Source: Mytilus californianus
Taxonomy: Eukaryota > Mollusca > Bivalvia > Mytilida > Mytilidae
Assembly: GCF_021869535.1 (NCBI RefSeq)
Contig: NW_026262712.1
Coordinates: 46,048,884-46,112,883 of the forward strand
DNA length: 64,000 bases
Direction of reading: 5' to 3'
The notes below the pieces were generated by a model. It did not search any database. It was not told the DNA's origin and saw nothing but the letters and a program-made list of their open reading frames with translations. The translations under genes and the position numbers were made by a program. Within the stretch, counting starts at the first letter, position 1, and each line of letters starts with the position of its first letter. Shown one piece after another: positions 23,391 to 35,944 of the stretch.

Positions 23391-25210
23391 ATATATAAAT
23401 ATCTATAGTAAAATTGTACAATCGATTATATTTGGCTCTTTATTGAACAATGTATTAAAGTTTTTGAACTCAGTTAAAACAGATTGCATTTGCTGTCAGA
23501 ATGGACTTACAGTGAATATATACTATACATTTGCAACTTGACATTAAGCTAAACTATATCAATCATGTAAAAATGCCTGATGGTGTACTCTGAAAGCAGT
23601 GATTTATATTTTTTTTTTATTGCATATTCATTAAAAGTCAAACTCTCAAAAACAAATTAACATTCTATCGATGTTCTGTTCTTTCCACCCAAAACAAATA
23701 ATCATTTTTCGGAGGCAATCCAAATTTCCCGTTGTTCCTTCCGGTCAGCTCCTATCTAAGGACTTTCCGATAATTGTATTTATTGTTAACTAATTTTCAT
23801 CCTGAACATTATGAAATATTTGCCACTGGACGTAAAGCTTTCATTAATCAATCAATATTAGTTCTTTCTTTAACTTCTCTACTCTAGCTTCATACATATT
23901 AGAAGAATTTGCATGTTCCTGTGATAGAACAGCTTTAAAAGAAATAAGTAGTGGTTAGCCCGTATGGATTTGAATTGTTTTTAAAGCAAAGAACCATACT
24001 GATTTTGAAGTCCAATAATTCTATGATTTCATCGTTTGTCAGGTTGATGAGATTATACAATATTTGTATGATAACTCTATTGTATTGTTTCCCCCTATTT
24101 CTATATTACAAGAACATATTTTGTAAACTCATTTAGTCAATAGATTCCTCACGGCGAATTAACGAGTCAAACGCTGAAAAGTATTACTTGGAAGGGACAT
24201 AACCATTGAAACCAGTTTACTCGCTGTTCGAAATTACGACAGAATACTTCAAGACAAGGGTTCGGCCTTAATTTTATTCCCTTTTTTAAATATTAGTATA
24301 TAGACAAACTAGACTGCATGGTGTTCTTCTTCGACCAGTGGAATTACTGTTACATTTTAGGAAAAAAATCAATAAAAACAGAAGTTTCTTCGATCGTTGA
24401 AAGCGGATTTTTTTCTACCTCTAGCTTAAAGATGGTTGAGATGTATATACCATATGTGTACGTCAAACATATCGCCTTTTTAAAAAAAAAAAGATGTCAG
24501 AACTCTGAACAGTATGGAATATTGTTAAAGCTTAACAATACTATATCAAATTGGCTTAAATGTACAGTGCACTCAATATTTATCAAAACAAAAATGAGGC
24601 ACATCTCTTTTACATAGTAAACCATTTGTTGTTTGCCTGAAAACAATTCAGGCGGACGTTCTAGATAAGCACGTCTACACAATTTGAGTTTTTTTTCAAA
24701 TCGCTTACAAATTCGCCTAGATGTTGCACATTCACATCATACAATAGTAGTGAATTAATGGCAAGAGTTTCTAAGTATATAGACATGAATTGAATTCAAA
24801 ATTAAATATATGCCAAATTCAATTAAATGCACTTATCATTATATAATGACCGATTTCCTAAATGGCTATGTTTATAAATAAAAGAAGACGTACATATTCA
24901 TTAAAAATGGGGATTCAACTTATGCATTACTACTTTGTTTAAGTTATCATTACAGATCAATGTACAGAGAAGAAACGCAAATTTTATCACATACGAAGAA
25001 GATAAAGAATGAAAATGAAAAATCTCTGATGGATTTATTTAGATCGAAATTTCTGATAACTTACGAATTGAAATGAATATTCTAGTATAAGTTTTATTTT
25101 TACAAATTCATATATAATAAAGGAACAAAAATTACAAACATTTTGAACAATGCATTAAAGTCTTATATATTATTCTGTAACGACATTATAATATATCCAA
25201 TAAAAAAATA
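23391..25210. other. No gene; one SINE-like fragment
   Basis: The stretch 23790-23865 is a minus-strand piece of the SINE-like repeat (read as plus, CATCCTGAACATTATGAAAT then TGCCACTGGACGTAAAG). The rest shows no supported gene, RNA or repeat. Confidence 0.5.
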
Positions 25211-25566
25211 AACATATTCTATCAGTGAAGACTTGAAGTAAGAACTTATTTGATATAACTTTGTATGAAAGATTTTGATTGATAGACACAAATGCAAAAC
25301 TTACGATATAAAATGAAAAACTATACCGCCGAAAGTGAAAACTTACTGTATAATACAAAAAGATGTGGTATGAATAGTTTGCAAAACTAACGCATTGATT
25401 TTTCATACCCTATGAATTACAAATTAATGCGTTAGTTTTTACAATCAATGCGTTAAAAGTGATAACCAACGCGTTAAAAGTGAAACTAACGCGTTACAAC
25501 TGAAAACCAACGCATTGAAAGATTTATACTATATGTTTATACCATAAATGACAAGAATGGACACTC
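25211..25566 (-). repeat. AACGCGTT-rich inverted repeat, right copy
   Basis: Read on the minus strand it parallels 20608-20885: GAGTGTCCATTCTTGTCATT, GGTATAAACAT, AACGCGTTAGTTTCACTTTT, then AATCAAAATCTTTCATAC. Spacing between the outer ends is about 4.96 kb. The two could be terminal repeats of one degraded element or two independent insertions. Confidence 0.6.
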
Positions 25567-26139
25567 AAAGAGTTTGTTGGAAATATATTTCAGAAGACAG
25601 TTAGTATTCTAACGGGTATAATTGTGCACAACTACTGACCGGCTAGTTTGTGTACTCATATCTTTACAAATAAATACTATCAATAAAAGTTAATGTGTTT
25701 AGCTTTGGTTTAGTACTCGAAAAATGGCAATGACAATATTTTAAGTATCAGATATTATAAAATATATTTTCATTTGTTGAATTTGAAGTTACATCTTTTT
25801 GCAATGCATAATTTTACAGACAACTTCTTAGTATAACGTGATAATACTCGTAACTATATATAATGTGGCAAGAGCTATCACATCGACTGTGCATTTGCAG
25901 TCTACAAAGTTTTTTGCTTTCGGTCATTACTTTAGACAAACCGAAAATGTAATAGATTTTTAATCTATTTCCATTTTGAATAGTTTATTTTTCACTTTTC
26001 AAATCTTTGAAAATTAGTTCAAGTCCTGTGGCAAGAGTTTCCTTCACGCAATGATAATAAATGCTTATCAATCGAGCAAAGAAAGATAATTTTGGATAAA
26101 TATCTTTTTAATTAAGAAAAATGATGTTCGTGGCATATA
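25567..26139. other. No recognised feature
   Basis: AT-rich sequence with nothing I can support. Confidence 0.5.
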
Positions 26140-26475
26140 GCTTTTGTTTATAGCAACAGTTGCCCATAGTTACAAATGTTTGGTAATCTGTTTTGACATT
26201 ACGATTTTAATGATAACTCATATGTCCATGGGCATTAGCTATTATTGGGTGTAATAATTATTTTCTTGAGTTAATGCAGGTAAAATCAATTCTAAAAAGA
26301 TTGCATAAATGCCATAAATTAACAAAAGTTCTGTTTCTTTGTCTTGTTTACCCTTACTTGCAAAAACATCTATTAAAGGTGAAATATTGGTATATGTGGG
26401 TAGAATATGTTAATACCCAAGTTTTCGAAAGACAGCAGACACATTTGATGACCTTAACAAGCACATTCTAATAAT
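26140..26475 (+). repeat. Dispersed repeat D (copy 1 of 2)
   Basis: It is similar in order to 63280-63905: TAGCAACAGTTGCCCATAGT versus TAGCAACAGGTACCCATAGT, then ACAAAAGTTCTGTTTCT versus ACAAAAGTTCTGCTTCT, then GACCTTAACAAGCACATTCT versus TACCTTAACAAGCACATTAT. The ORFs at the two sites do not agree, so I read it as noncoding. Confidence 0.6.
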
Positions 26476-26913
26476 ATCAAACATTAATAATTATTAAAGG
26501 TCTTTTGAAAAGTGCCAATAATTTGTAGTAGATTTAAGGGAAATGGCCTGATCTTTACTAATGTCGATGATCAAATTGAATACCAAATGTATGTTTATAA
26601 CATTACAGTTATCAATTGTACTGCACCAGTTGCGCATTTTGACAATTAATGCCTCTTCAGTTATACACAAAGCCAAAAACACTCTGAGATTTGTGTGCAA
26701 AGTTGAATATTAAGAATTAGAAGAAGTGTTTATATCAATATCCAAAATGAATGATTTATATAGCTGTCAAACAAGGTAACGGATAAAGGAACTTGGTTTT
26801 TTAAACGTTTAACGTTCGAGTATCAAACAACTTTATTTCCATTGGAAAAGAATAGAAATAATAAATAAATAAATGTAATTCGTTGAATAAATATAAGAGA
26901 TACAAATTCAAAA
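26476..26913. other. No recognised feature
   Basis: AT-rich DNA upstream of the 1.27-kb tandem duplication. A short (AAAT)n-like stretch lies at about 26852-26872. Confidence 0.45.
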
Positions 26914-28183
26914 TTAAAAACCAATTGTTCAAAGAACAATTGAAGGTCTTTCCACATCAATTTTCTAAATAATGGATGAGAAGATAATTCTGGTTTACTC
27001 AAAGCTACTATTGGCGTCCAATCATAGGTTTCTTCATACTGATTCAATAAACATGGTTTCTATAGACTTTTGCCTGAAATAAGGGAGATAATTGTCAACA
27101 TCCGGTTTAGAAAATGTCACTTCCGGTCTCATATGATAGCTTTATTTACACTGATTCCAAAAATATATGGTTTATATATACTTTTGCCTGTAAAAAGGGA
27201 GATAATTGGCTACTTCCGGTTTAGAAAATGTCTTTTTCGGTCTCATATGATAGCTTTATTTACACTGATTCCAAAAATATATGGTTTATATATACTTTTG
27301 CCTGTAAAAAGGGAGATAATATGCTACTTCCGGTTTAAAAAATTTCACTTCCGGTCTCAAATGATAGATTAATGTATGACCATTCAAAAAATATATGGTT
27401 TCTATGTACTTCTACATGAAATAAGTGCAAAAATATCTACTTCCGGTTCACTCAAGGTCACTTCCGGTTGACATTTTTCAAGGTCACATGTCACTTAACA
27501 TTTCTAAAAGACCGTATTGCTTTATCATGTACCAATCTGAAGTAATAATCAATTTACCTAAAAATAAAACATTTCAGGGGCAATAACTCCAATAAGATGT
27601 CGCTGGATTGTCTCAGACCAAATGTATCATATCTTCATCACAATATAACAAACATTTTGCACTTGTTCTTTAATATATAACATTAAAAATATCGGAGAAA
27701 ATGCAAAAACAAGCAAAAGACAAAATTCAGAACATGACCTTGACCTTTGACCTTGACCTTATTTTCGAAGTTAGGATCCAAGGACCTTAAATAAAAAGAC
27801 TATAGGTTTATACGGCTTACAGTTTATGAGTAACAAAAAGATAACGACAAATTTATTTGATAAAGGTAGATAACTCCTATAAAATTTCATCGAATCGCTT
27901 CGATCCAAATTAGCCAAAAATTCCTGAGGATGAAACGAACAATTTGTAAAAAGAATTTTGTCGATATCTTTTTTTTTTACGAAGGAGATGCACACAGATG
28001 ATAAACAGTGAATAGGGAGATAACTCTTACAAAGAAAATGGTTCGGCTTAGCAGGGTGAAATTTAAAAGCGCATAAACTATACGATACAATATGAGAAAT
28101 ATCTAAGCGACATATTGCGAAACAAACATTTATCGCAAGTGGCGGAAAATTTGGCGGAAGAAAAAAAAAAAAAAAAATAATAA
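26914..28183. repeat. 1.27-kb tandem unit 1
   Basis: The unit starts at the palindrome CAATTGTTCAAAGAACAATTG, followed by AAGGTCTTTCCACATCAA, and ends GGCGGAAG plus poly-A and a short (AAT)n. It contains three 114-bp subrepeats (27062-27400) with CACTTCCGGTCTCATATGAT and a fourth degenerate one, then TGACCTTGACCTTTGACCTT near 27740. Unit 2 follows without a gap and is nearly identical. The 100-codon ORF at 27070-27372 exists because 114 is a multiple of 3. Confidence 0.85.
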
Positions 28184-29456
28184 TTAAAAACCAATTGTTC
28201 AAAGAACAATTGAAGGTCTTTCCACATCAATTTTCTAAATAATTGATGAGAAGCTAATTCTGGTTTACTCAAAGCTACTATTGGCGTCTAATCATAGGTT
28301 TCTTCATTCTGATTCAATAAACATATGGTTTCTATAGACTTTTGCCTGAAATAAGGGAGATAATTGTCAACATCCGATTTAGAAAATGTCACTTCCGGTC
28401 TCATATGATAGCTTTAATTACACTGATTCCAAAAATATATGGTTTATATATACTTTTGCCTGTAAAAAGGGAGACAATTGGCTACTTCCGGTTTAGAAAA
28501 TGTCACTTCCGGTCTCATATGATAGATTTATTTACACTGATTCCAAAAATATATGGTTTATATATACTGATGCCTGTAATAAGGGAGATAATATGCTACT
28601 TCCGGTTTATAAAATATCACTTCCAGTCTCAAATGATAGATTAATGTATGACCATTCAAAAAATATATGGTTTCTGTGTACTTCTACATGAAATAAGTGC
28701 AAAAAAACTACTTCCGCTTCACTCAAGGTCACTTCCGGTTGACATTTTACAAGGTCATATGTCACCCAACATTTTGCAAAAGATCTTATGGCTTTATCAT
28801 GTACCAATATGAAGTAATAATCAATTTACCTTAAAATAAAACATTTCAGGGGCAATAACTCCAATAAGATGTCGCTGGATTGTCTCAGACCAAATGTATC
28901 ATATCTTCATCACAATATAACAAACATTTTGCACTTGTTCTTTAATATATAACATTAAAAATATCGGAGAAAATGCAAAAACAAGCAAAAGACAAAATTC
29001 AGAACATGACCTTGACCTTTGACCTTGACCTCATTTTCGAAGTTAGGATCCAAGGACCTTAAATAAAAAGACTAGGTTTATACGGCTTACAGTTTATGAG
29101 TAACAAAAAGATAACGACAAATTTATTTGATAAAGGTAGATAACTCCTATAAAATTTCATCGAATCGCTTCGATCCAAATTAGCCAAAAATTCCTGAGGA
29201 TGTAACGAACAATTTGCAAAAAGAATTTTGTCGATATCTTTTTTTGTTACGAAGGAGATGCACACAGATGATAAACAGTGAATAGGGAGATAACTCTTAC
29301 AAAGAAAATGGTTCGGCTTAGCAGGGTGAAATTTAAAAGGACATAAACTATACAATACAATATGAGAAATATCTAAGCGACATATTGCGAAACAAACATT
29401 TATCGCAAGAACAAAATTTGGCGGAAGAAAAAAAAAAAAAAATAATAATAATAATA
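28184..29456. repeat. 1.27-kb tandem unit 2
   Basis: Near-identical direct copy of 26914-28183, again starting at CAATTGTTCAAAGAACAATTG and ending GGCGGAAG or similar with poly-A and (AAT)n. Differences are scattered substitutions and small indels, for example a 2-base loss at about 29075. ORFs at 28342-28644 and 29059-29355 mirror those of unit 1. Confidence 0.85.
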
Positions 29457-29620
29457 ATCAGAACAAATACAATAGGTCTTTCCACAGAAAAGTGGAAAGA
29501 CCTAATAATAATAATCAGAACAAATACAATAGGTCTTTCCACAGAAAAGTGGAAAGACCTAATAATCAGAACAAATACAATAGGTCTTTCCACAGAAAAG
29601 TGGAAAGACCTAATAATGCT
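29457..29620. repeat. Three tandem perfect hairpins separated by (AAT)n
   Basis: The 13-bp arm TAGGTCTTTCCAC, loop AGAAAA and arm GTGGAAAGACCTA occur at about 29473-29504, 29530-29561 and 29581-29612. Each is preceded by CAGAACAAATACAA and an AAT run that shortens from copy to copy. The arm sequence AGGTCTTTCCAC also follows the start of both 1.27-kb units. Confidence 0.9.
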
Positions 29621-32600
29621 ACTCAGTGTATATATATAAAGTGAGGATCCTGAAATACCATTTTCACTGTATATGACATAAATTTCTAATGTAGAATGAT
29701 AAATAAACAGACGAAAAAATGATCATTTTGGAACGAAATGATAATTAATACATTAAATGGATCGTTATGATAAACTCATGATACAGGTAAGAGATGAAGA
29801 CGGGTTTATATAGCACTTACAGCGACCCAGGTGTGAAATCGTTATTCAAATAGGCAAATATTAAGAATATGTCACGAACAGATCGTTCAGGATATTTAAA
29901 AGCAGCAGCAAAGTTTTATTGTCAGAAAAATATACCTTCTAACATAATCATGAATTTTGTATAACTGTAAACAGGTTTTGTTATTCAGTTTGTTGAAAGT
30001 GAGTGAAATTACACTAAGTGTTTTCGTTATGCGATTCATGTTTACTGTCGAATAAAGATACAATACTTTCATTTTTACTGTAGGGGCGATTCATTTCTAT
30101 TGTAAATGCGGTGCATTTTCACAGTAGAAATCTTTTCATTTTCATCAACTAGAGTGTTAATTCAGCCGACTCGCCGACAAACTATAAAAATCAGAAGGAT
30201 TTGATAATGCTTACTTTGTGATTGAAAGTTTAACGAACTACAAAAAATGAATTCCGTAAAAATAAGAGCTTTTATTGGCTTTGCTAAAAATATTCAATTC
30301 TATTTTAATAATAATTTGTCAGGATATATATATGAAGGTTTAAATTTATCCATTCCAATGACATTTTATCATTGAATACATATACCTTGCACAGTTAAGC
30401 GCATTAAAGGCCACCGAAAACTATGTTTAAGTTTCGGGTTTCGGTCTATATCTAGTGTACTATACATCTAATACTTAGTACTAATGAAACGTCATTAATG
30501 AATGCATCTTGGACAATAAAGTGCGTTCACACGACGACCTACATTTAACGCTTTAGTGACTGGTAACGTTTTCAGTTTAGGTTCATATATTAGGTGCTGT
30601 ACATCACGTATCGATGCAACTTCATCAGTGTGTATATCTTGGACATAAAAAGAATACGTAATTTTGAAATTACAATGACACATTGAGAACAGTTTATTGT
30701 TACAAGTTTTAATTGTTATATATCACTGGTATCATAACCGTACAGTTGATTTCGAAGTTGCTGTGTAGCGAAGCGAAGTTGGTAGATGGAACGTCTAATA
30801 TTTTTTTCAAAGATGTAACAGTAGGCATAACATGTTTAGGAAAAACAAAGTTTATTGCTTCCTGACAGCATTGTTTATTTTTTATAATACTGAACACCCA
30901 TCATTAATTTAAACAACAACACAAATCATTAAAAGCACGATCACATTTAGTTTTTGAGTCAACATACCCTGCTTTTATTAAAAATTTAATCAAGTTTGTG
31001 TAACACAGAATCTTTGTTTCGCGAAGTTTACAAGTAATTTATACACGCGTTTATTGAAAATAGTCACAACGAATGAGAAAACCGTTGTTATATTTCTTTT
31101 ATACATGTTTAAAGACCAAACTCCGAATTTCGTCAAGTTTCGTTGTCTATATAGTATTTTTGTTTAGGACCGTTCACTGCAAATTCGTTGTGCTTTTTGA
31201 CAGCTCAATGCCGATTAATATGGTAAAAATATGTACATGAAATAATAATACTGCTTGACAACTTTTCAAAGCTTATTCAATCAAGTACTTCAACTTTTTG
31301 AGGAAAAGTCGCCGTAAAAATACGTTGCACTCATGGATTTTCTTCTCCCGAATATTTTCGAATCATCATCATGACCTTCGTGTGACCGTTAGCTCTAGAT
31401 CAAAATGCTAGGTTTTTAGAGTTATGTTTGCAAAATTCTCAGAAACTGGATTGCAATCAAGATGGGTATGGATGGGGTTTACAGAATAGAGAATATTGGG
31501 CCAAAAGAAAAATATAAAAAAAAAGAAGAGAAAAATGGGCAAAAAAATAAGAATAGAGAATAATGGGGTGCTAAAATATAAAGAATAACTGCAAAAATTA
31601 AAGAATTGGGTAAATATATACTGATTACAGAAAAGAGCAATGTCAAGAATACAGTTATCAAGTATACAGAATAGCCATTATTTTTAAAGATAAAGAATAA
31701 TGAGCGAAAAACAAAAGAGAATACAGAAATGAATGACCCCCCATCCTCACCCTCATCAAGCGCTCCCAATGAGTGGGCTCCACTTGATCCCACATTAAAC
31801 ATACAGCTGCTTTAATTTTCAATATGAAATGCTAAAACTGTCAAATAGTTAAGTCGTTACAAAAAAAAAGATGGGTATTTCAACGGAGACAGCATATGTT
31901 CAGAAACGAAGGGTACAATACGCGCAACGAACGGTACAGTATACACAATCTTATAAAATGATGACTATTTTAAAAAATCATAATAATTACAATGAACTAG
32001 GTACGTGGGATATATTCAGTAGCGCTCACTAACCTGCACATATATCAGTTGTTATTTTTGAAGCATTTTCAAGTGAGTTTTTGTGACCAATGTTAGTAAA
32101 AATACGTGCGTTTCTATTCAGTAAGTACCGTTCGAGTTAAAATTGGAATTATTTAATTGATACTGATCACTTAACATGCATACAACGTATGACATACATT
32201 TTGTATACAAACTGTGTACATAACTCAGAATATTTTTGATGTTATATATTGGCTTTCTCAGCTTGTTCTGTATCGCTGAAAAACGCGCAATATCCGCAAT
32301 CAACTGGACGGTGGTTAAGCATGTACGATAAGTTAGGATTTTTAAATTGTAAAAAATATTATTATTTAATTCATCAAATGAATATGGTCAGTTTTTACAT
32401 GTCCAATTATCACATAAAACCACAATGAAAATTCTTCGCACCTAAAAAAATCCCACACCAGAAATGATCGCACTTTCAGTGATTATGCATCCCACCAAAT
32501 GTCAAAATTAATCGCTTTCAGTAACTTTATTCTAGATTCTGTTGCTTTAATAACATATATTTGGACTTAAATCACGTTATTGTATATAGTAAAGTCATAT

Positions 32601-32703
32601 TCTAATAAAATTGTGTTAAAAAACACATTCAAATCTAGTATTTTGTATTTTTTCAAAACGTAAACAAACACAGTTTTTCCCATCATCCTTTATTCTACAA
32701 TAG
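29621..32703. other. No gene; purine-rich tract
   Basis: No supported gene. The stretch 31470-31735 is a purine-rich, loosely repetitive tract (AGAATAGAGAATA-like, with AAAGAATAA variants) that keeps a minus-strand frame open by composition alone. Confidence 0.45.
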
Positions 32704-32705
32704 TA

Positions 32706-33779
32706 AGGCCGTTTTCACATCAAACGCTTTGTACCGTAAACTTGTTTATAATTAGTTTCATGTAAGGAACACTGGTTTCACATTAAATTTGTTCTCATAT
32801 GTACATTAGTTTTAATTACCTGTGCATGAAAATTGTTCACATCAGTAAACGACATGTACAGGTAATTTACATGTACATTACATAGAATTGAATTAAAAAT
32901 TTCCTTTTGTATACTTTTGTATCAGTTAGGCGTAGACCAATTCATATTTTTTTCTATTTTCTTTTTTTTTTTGGGGGGGGGGGGGTGCGGTTGGGGGGAG
33001 GGGGAGATAAATTGTAACAATATGTGAAAAAAGGATTTTAAATGTACAGTGGCAAATATGTCATGCATGTTCGGGCGAGAACAAATTCACAATAAATACA
33101 ATAGGTAGATCCTGTTATAGAGGCCGTCCGAGATGAAGATGGACGTGGCTGAGTAGTTGTACATCCCGCACAGCCAAACGGACGGCCTACTTTGGCAAGG
33201 GTTTTACGTCCGATCGGAAGAAGATCTGAGTGACCATATTTCTATTCCCTAGTCACACATGAGGTGATTTCGGAAATGAATAGTCTCCACTGGAAAAATG
33301 GATGACTTTGCAAGGAAAGGTTGTGTACAAAGAGTGAAAATAATGTTCGCTCTTAATAAATGAGCCGTACTATCAACCGGTGTAAAATGAATATTCTATC
33401 AGCAAAAAATCCCCCTCCCACTGAAAATCAAACGGTCAACAAAGGCTATTGAATTTAATCATGTTTTTAACGGAACAATTTTTGAGTTTTTGTCATATAA
33501 AAAGTAAAATAACTTAATTAATAGTATTATTATAATCATATTTATTCAATATATGTAACTTATCAAAATATTCACAATAAAATCCACGTTCTCCAAAATT
33601 TTGTTTTATGAACACTTCACCCACACAAGGCCTACATTGACTATTAACTGCATGTAGTCAAAACCTGTTTTAAACTACATGTTGACATTGATTTTCATCA
33701 ATGGGAACGTAATTGAGTTTAGTTTAAGTGTAGAGTACACTTACACCACACCGAGTTTAGTTCAATGTGAACACGGCCT
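32706..33779. mobile_element. TA-flanked TIR element with nested SINE-like insert
   Basis: The left end AGGCCGTTTTCACAT and the right end (reverse complement AGGCCGTGTTCACATTGAAC) are inverted and flanked by TA on both sides. The left subterminal part (ATTAGTTTCATGTAAGGAAC, AAATTTGTTCTCATATGTAC, TTTTAATTACCTGTGCATG) matches a minus-strand fragment at 57045-57195. A SINE-like repeat (33040-33260) and poly-T/poly-G tracts near 32960-33000 lie inside. No transposase remains. TA duplication suits Tc1/mariner-like or other TA-specific elements. Confidence 0.7.
33040..33260 (+). repeat. SINE-like bivalve repeat nested in TIR element
   Basis: CAGTGGCAAATATGTCATGC, ATGTTCGGGCGAGAACAAAT, ATCCCGCACAGCCAAACGGA. 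It has the same order as the copies at 16447 and 21655. It entered the TIR element after that element inserted. Confidence 0.65.
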
Positions 33780-33997
33780 TATAATACTCGCATATGACAT
33801 TGACCATGAACTATCTGAATTCGCACTTTATATACACTGTTACTGTAGTGTTGGTAATAAATTATGATGCATTGATTTTCAAAGCATCGATGTTTAAAAT
33901 GTATATAAATGGACACCGTCATATATTATCATATATATTTGGAAACGTTAAAAAATCACAATTAATACTTCCGTATCCTTTTTTTGCTTTATGAACG

Positions 33998-34075
33998 TAA
34001 TATGATTGCCATTAAACAACCTTCCATGAAGATGAAAGACAAAGATGTTAACACTTACAGGTTAACATACATGTG
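33998..34075 (+). repeat. Repeat B, partial
   Basis: AATATGATTGCCATTAAACA then ACCTTCCATGAAGATGAAAG, a diverged 5' part of repeat B. It is followed by a GATGAAGGTAAATCCAG segment that leads into the hairpin repeat at 34130. Confidence 0.45.
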
Positions 34076-34129
34076 AGCGTTCCTGATGAAGGTAAATCCA
34101 GAAAAACGCTTCGGACGCATGAAATTTAA

Positions 34130-34570
34130 AACGTGTTGTTTTCATTTTTTACAACACTTGGTCGATACCTCTGCTTGTAGACTATCAGACCCGGAAGTTA
34201 TAATCCGCCCAGTAGTCAGTACTTCGGTACTGACATGATTTATAACAAACCGTTCTAAAATTATCCATTAATAAATTTTGAAATTGTTAGAAAATAAGTA
34301 ATCTTCCGCAGGCAAAGTTGACTTTAGATTGATTTGGCTATTTTTAGGTCTTTTTTTGTTATATAGCTCTTCAACTGTTTCGGTTCTTACGCATCTTGAC
34401 GTATGAAGTTTATAATGTGTTGTTTTAATTTTTTACAGCACTTGGTCGATACCTCTGCTTGTGGACTATCAGTCCCGGAAGTTATAATCAGCCCAGTAGT
34501 CAGTACTTCGGTACTGACATGATTTATAACAAACCTTTCTAAAACTGTCCGTTAATAAATTTTGAAATTT
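34130..34570 (+). repeat. Two direct copies of a UUCG-hairpin repeat
   Basis: Two copies of about 160 bp lie about 290 bp apart (about 34130-34295 and 34420-34570). Each contains CACTTGGTCGATACCTCTGC, a CCGGAAGTTATAATC segment and the perfect 8-bp stem GTCAGTAC-TTCG-GTACTGAC, then ATGATTTATAACAAACC. As RNA this stem closes a UUCG tetraloop. I recognise relatives in bivalve DNA but cannot name the element. Confidence 0.7.
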
Positions 34571-35629
34571 TTTTTTAATTTGAAACTATATGAAGTTGCT
34601 ATATTACAAATATGCAGTTTTTGTAGACTTCCCCTTTTTGAATTTATATTGGAGTTCGGTATTTTAGTTATACTTTGTTGTTTAATATAATGATGTTAAG
34701 GTAACAATTCGGATCGTTAAATTATTTAACTTATTGTAATTCTAATTTATGTATGAACCTTTAATAGAATGAGGAACAGTTTTATTTACAAATCAACATT
34801 GTTGATGCAAGTTCCTATCTTTACGAAAGATCGATATGTTTTGTCAAATGGCCTTCCTATTTAATGGGAAGGACATACTTTAAAAACTTCCAGTAAAGAG
34901 TATACATATATACAAGTACACAGGGTAACATATCAACTTCTATACATTTAGTTGAAGGATCATATTCATGATATTATATATAATTTGAACATCGAAACAA
35001 AAAATATCAAACTTTTCTGGAAAAAAAACCCCCGTTAATCATGCATACGAAGTATGCCTACTGTTAAGGTACGGTTAATGAAATTCTTTGTATCTTTTTG
35101 TAATTCAAGGCAAATTAAAGCTGACAAGTTATCCTTTACCCAAAAGCAAATTGATGTTTCATCAGATGCCGCGCTGTTTTTTTTTATAATCAATATTCAA
35201 GTACAGTTTTTAAGAAGCACTTTTATCAATGTTAATCTCCCCCTTTCCGAAAAAATGAAATAAAAAAAGGTATGAATTGGTCTGTGAACTGATACAAAAA
35301 TGTACAGATAATTTTTCAATTCACTTCTATGTAATATCTATATTACGTGTACATGTAGTTTACTATAAGTTTGGAATTGTAGGTTCCAAAAAGTGTATTC
35401 ATATCTTAGTTGAATATGAATGATAATATCATAATACAGATTGCATAGTCACGTGGTTTTTTCTTTCTGTAAGCATGATTAATTTGTGAATAAAAATGCA
35501 AGTGCGTATATTCGAGTGTCAAATAGTTCATAAATAAAATTGTCAGCTAGAGTTCCATTCTCTCAACGCTTTAGTAAGTAAGCTTACTCTGGTGGATAGT
35601 TGTATCATTGTCAATCATTGTCAAATGTA
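34571..35629. other. No gene; diverged repeat fragments
   Basis: A partial repeat A is seen at 34610-34685, and 34695-34850 resembles 15055-15200. The ORF at 35054-35263 is not recognised and not supported. Confidence 0.4.
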
Positions 35630-35710
35630 CGTAACTAATGAGTCTTTTGTAGACCAAACTCGCGTCTTGCTTACAAACTGTTAGTCTTGGCATCTATGAT
35701 GAGTTATTAC
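35630..35710 (+). repeat. Dispersed repeat with GTAGACCAAACTCGCGTC core
   Basis: GAGTCTTTTGTAGACCAAAC then TCGCGTCTTGCTTACAAACT. It is a relative of 3427-3495 and of 49736-49815 (minus). Confidence 0.55.
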
Positions 35711-35944
35711 TTTTTACTACACCTTTTTTGTTGGAGTCTTTGTTAGATTAGTTGGTATATTTGTTTTTTTTTGAATCTTTTAATCAGTTTTGTTGTATGT
35801 CTGTGATGTATGTTTACACAGTTTTGATTGCTGGGTCCCAATTATTGTCACATTAACATATTATGTCTGTCTGGGTTGCTCACCAAATTTTGTCAATATA
35901 ACTGAACTATAAACAACTGTCAAACAAGTGTGGTTTAGAAAGCT

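Noticed and set aside
27070..27372. 100-codon ORF present in both 1.27-kb units (also 28342-28644)
   Set aside because: It is three 38-codon repeats created by a 114-bp noncoding subrepeat whose length is a multiple of 3. There is no start context, domain or evidence of selection, and its presence in both units follows from their duplication.
31479..31802. 107-aa minus-strand ORF rich in Phe, Leu and Ser, resembling membrane segments
   Set aside because: It is the complement of a purine-rich low-complexity tract. Hydrophobicity is a composition effect.
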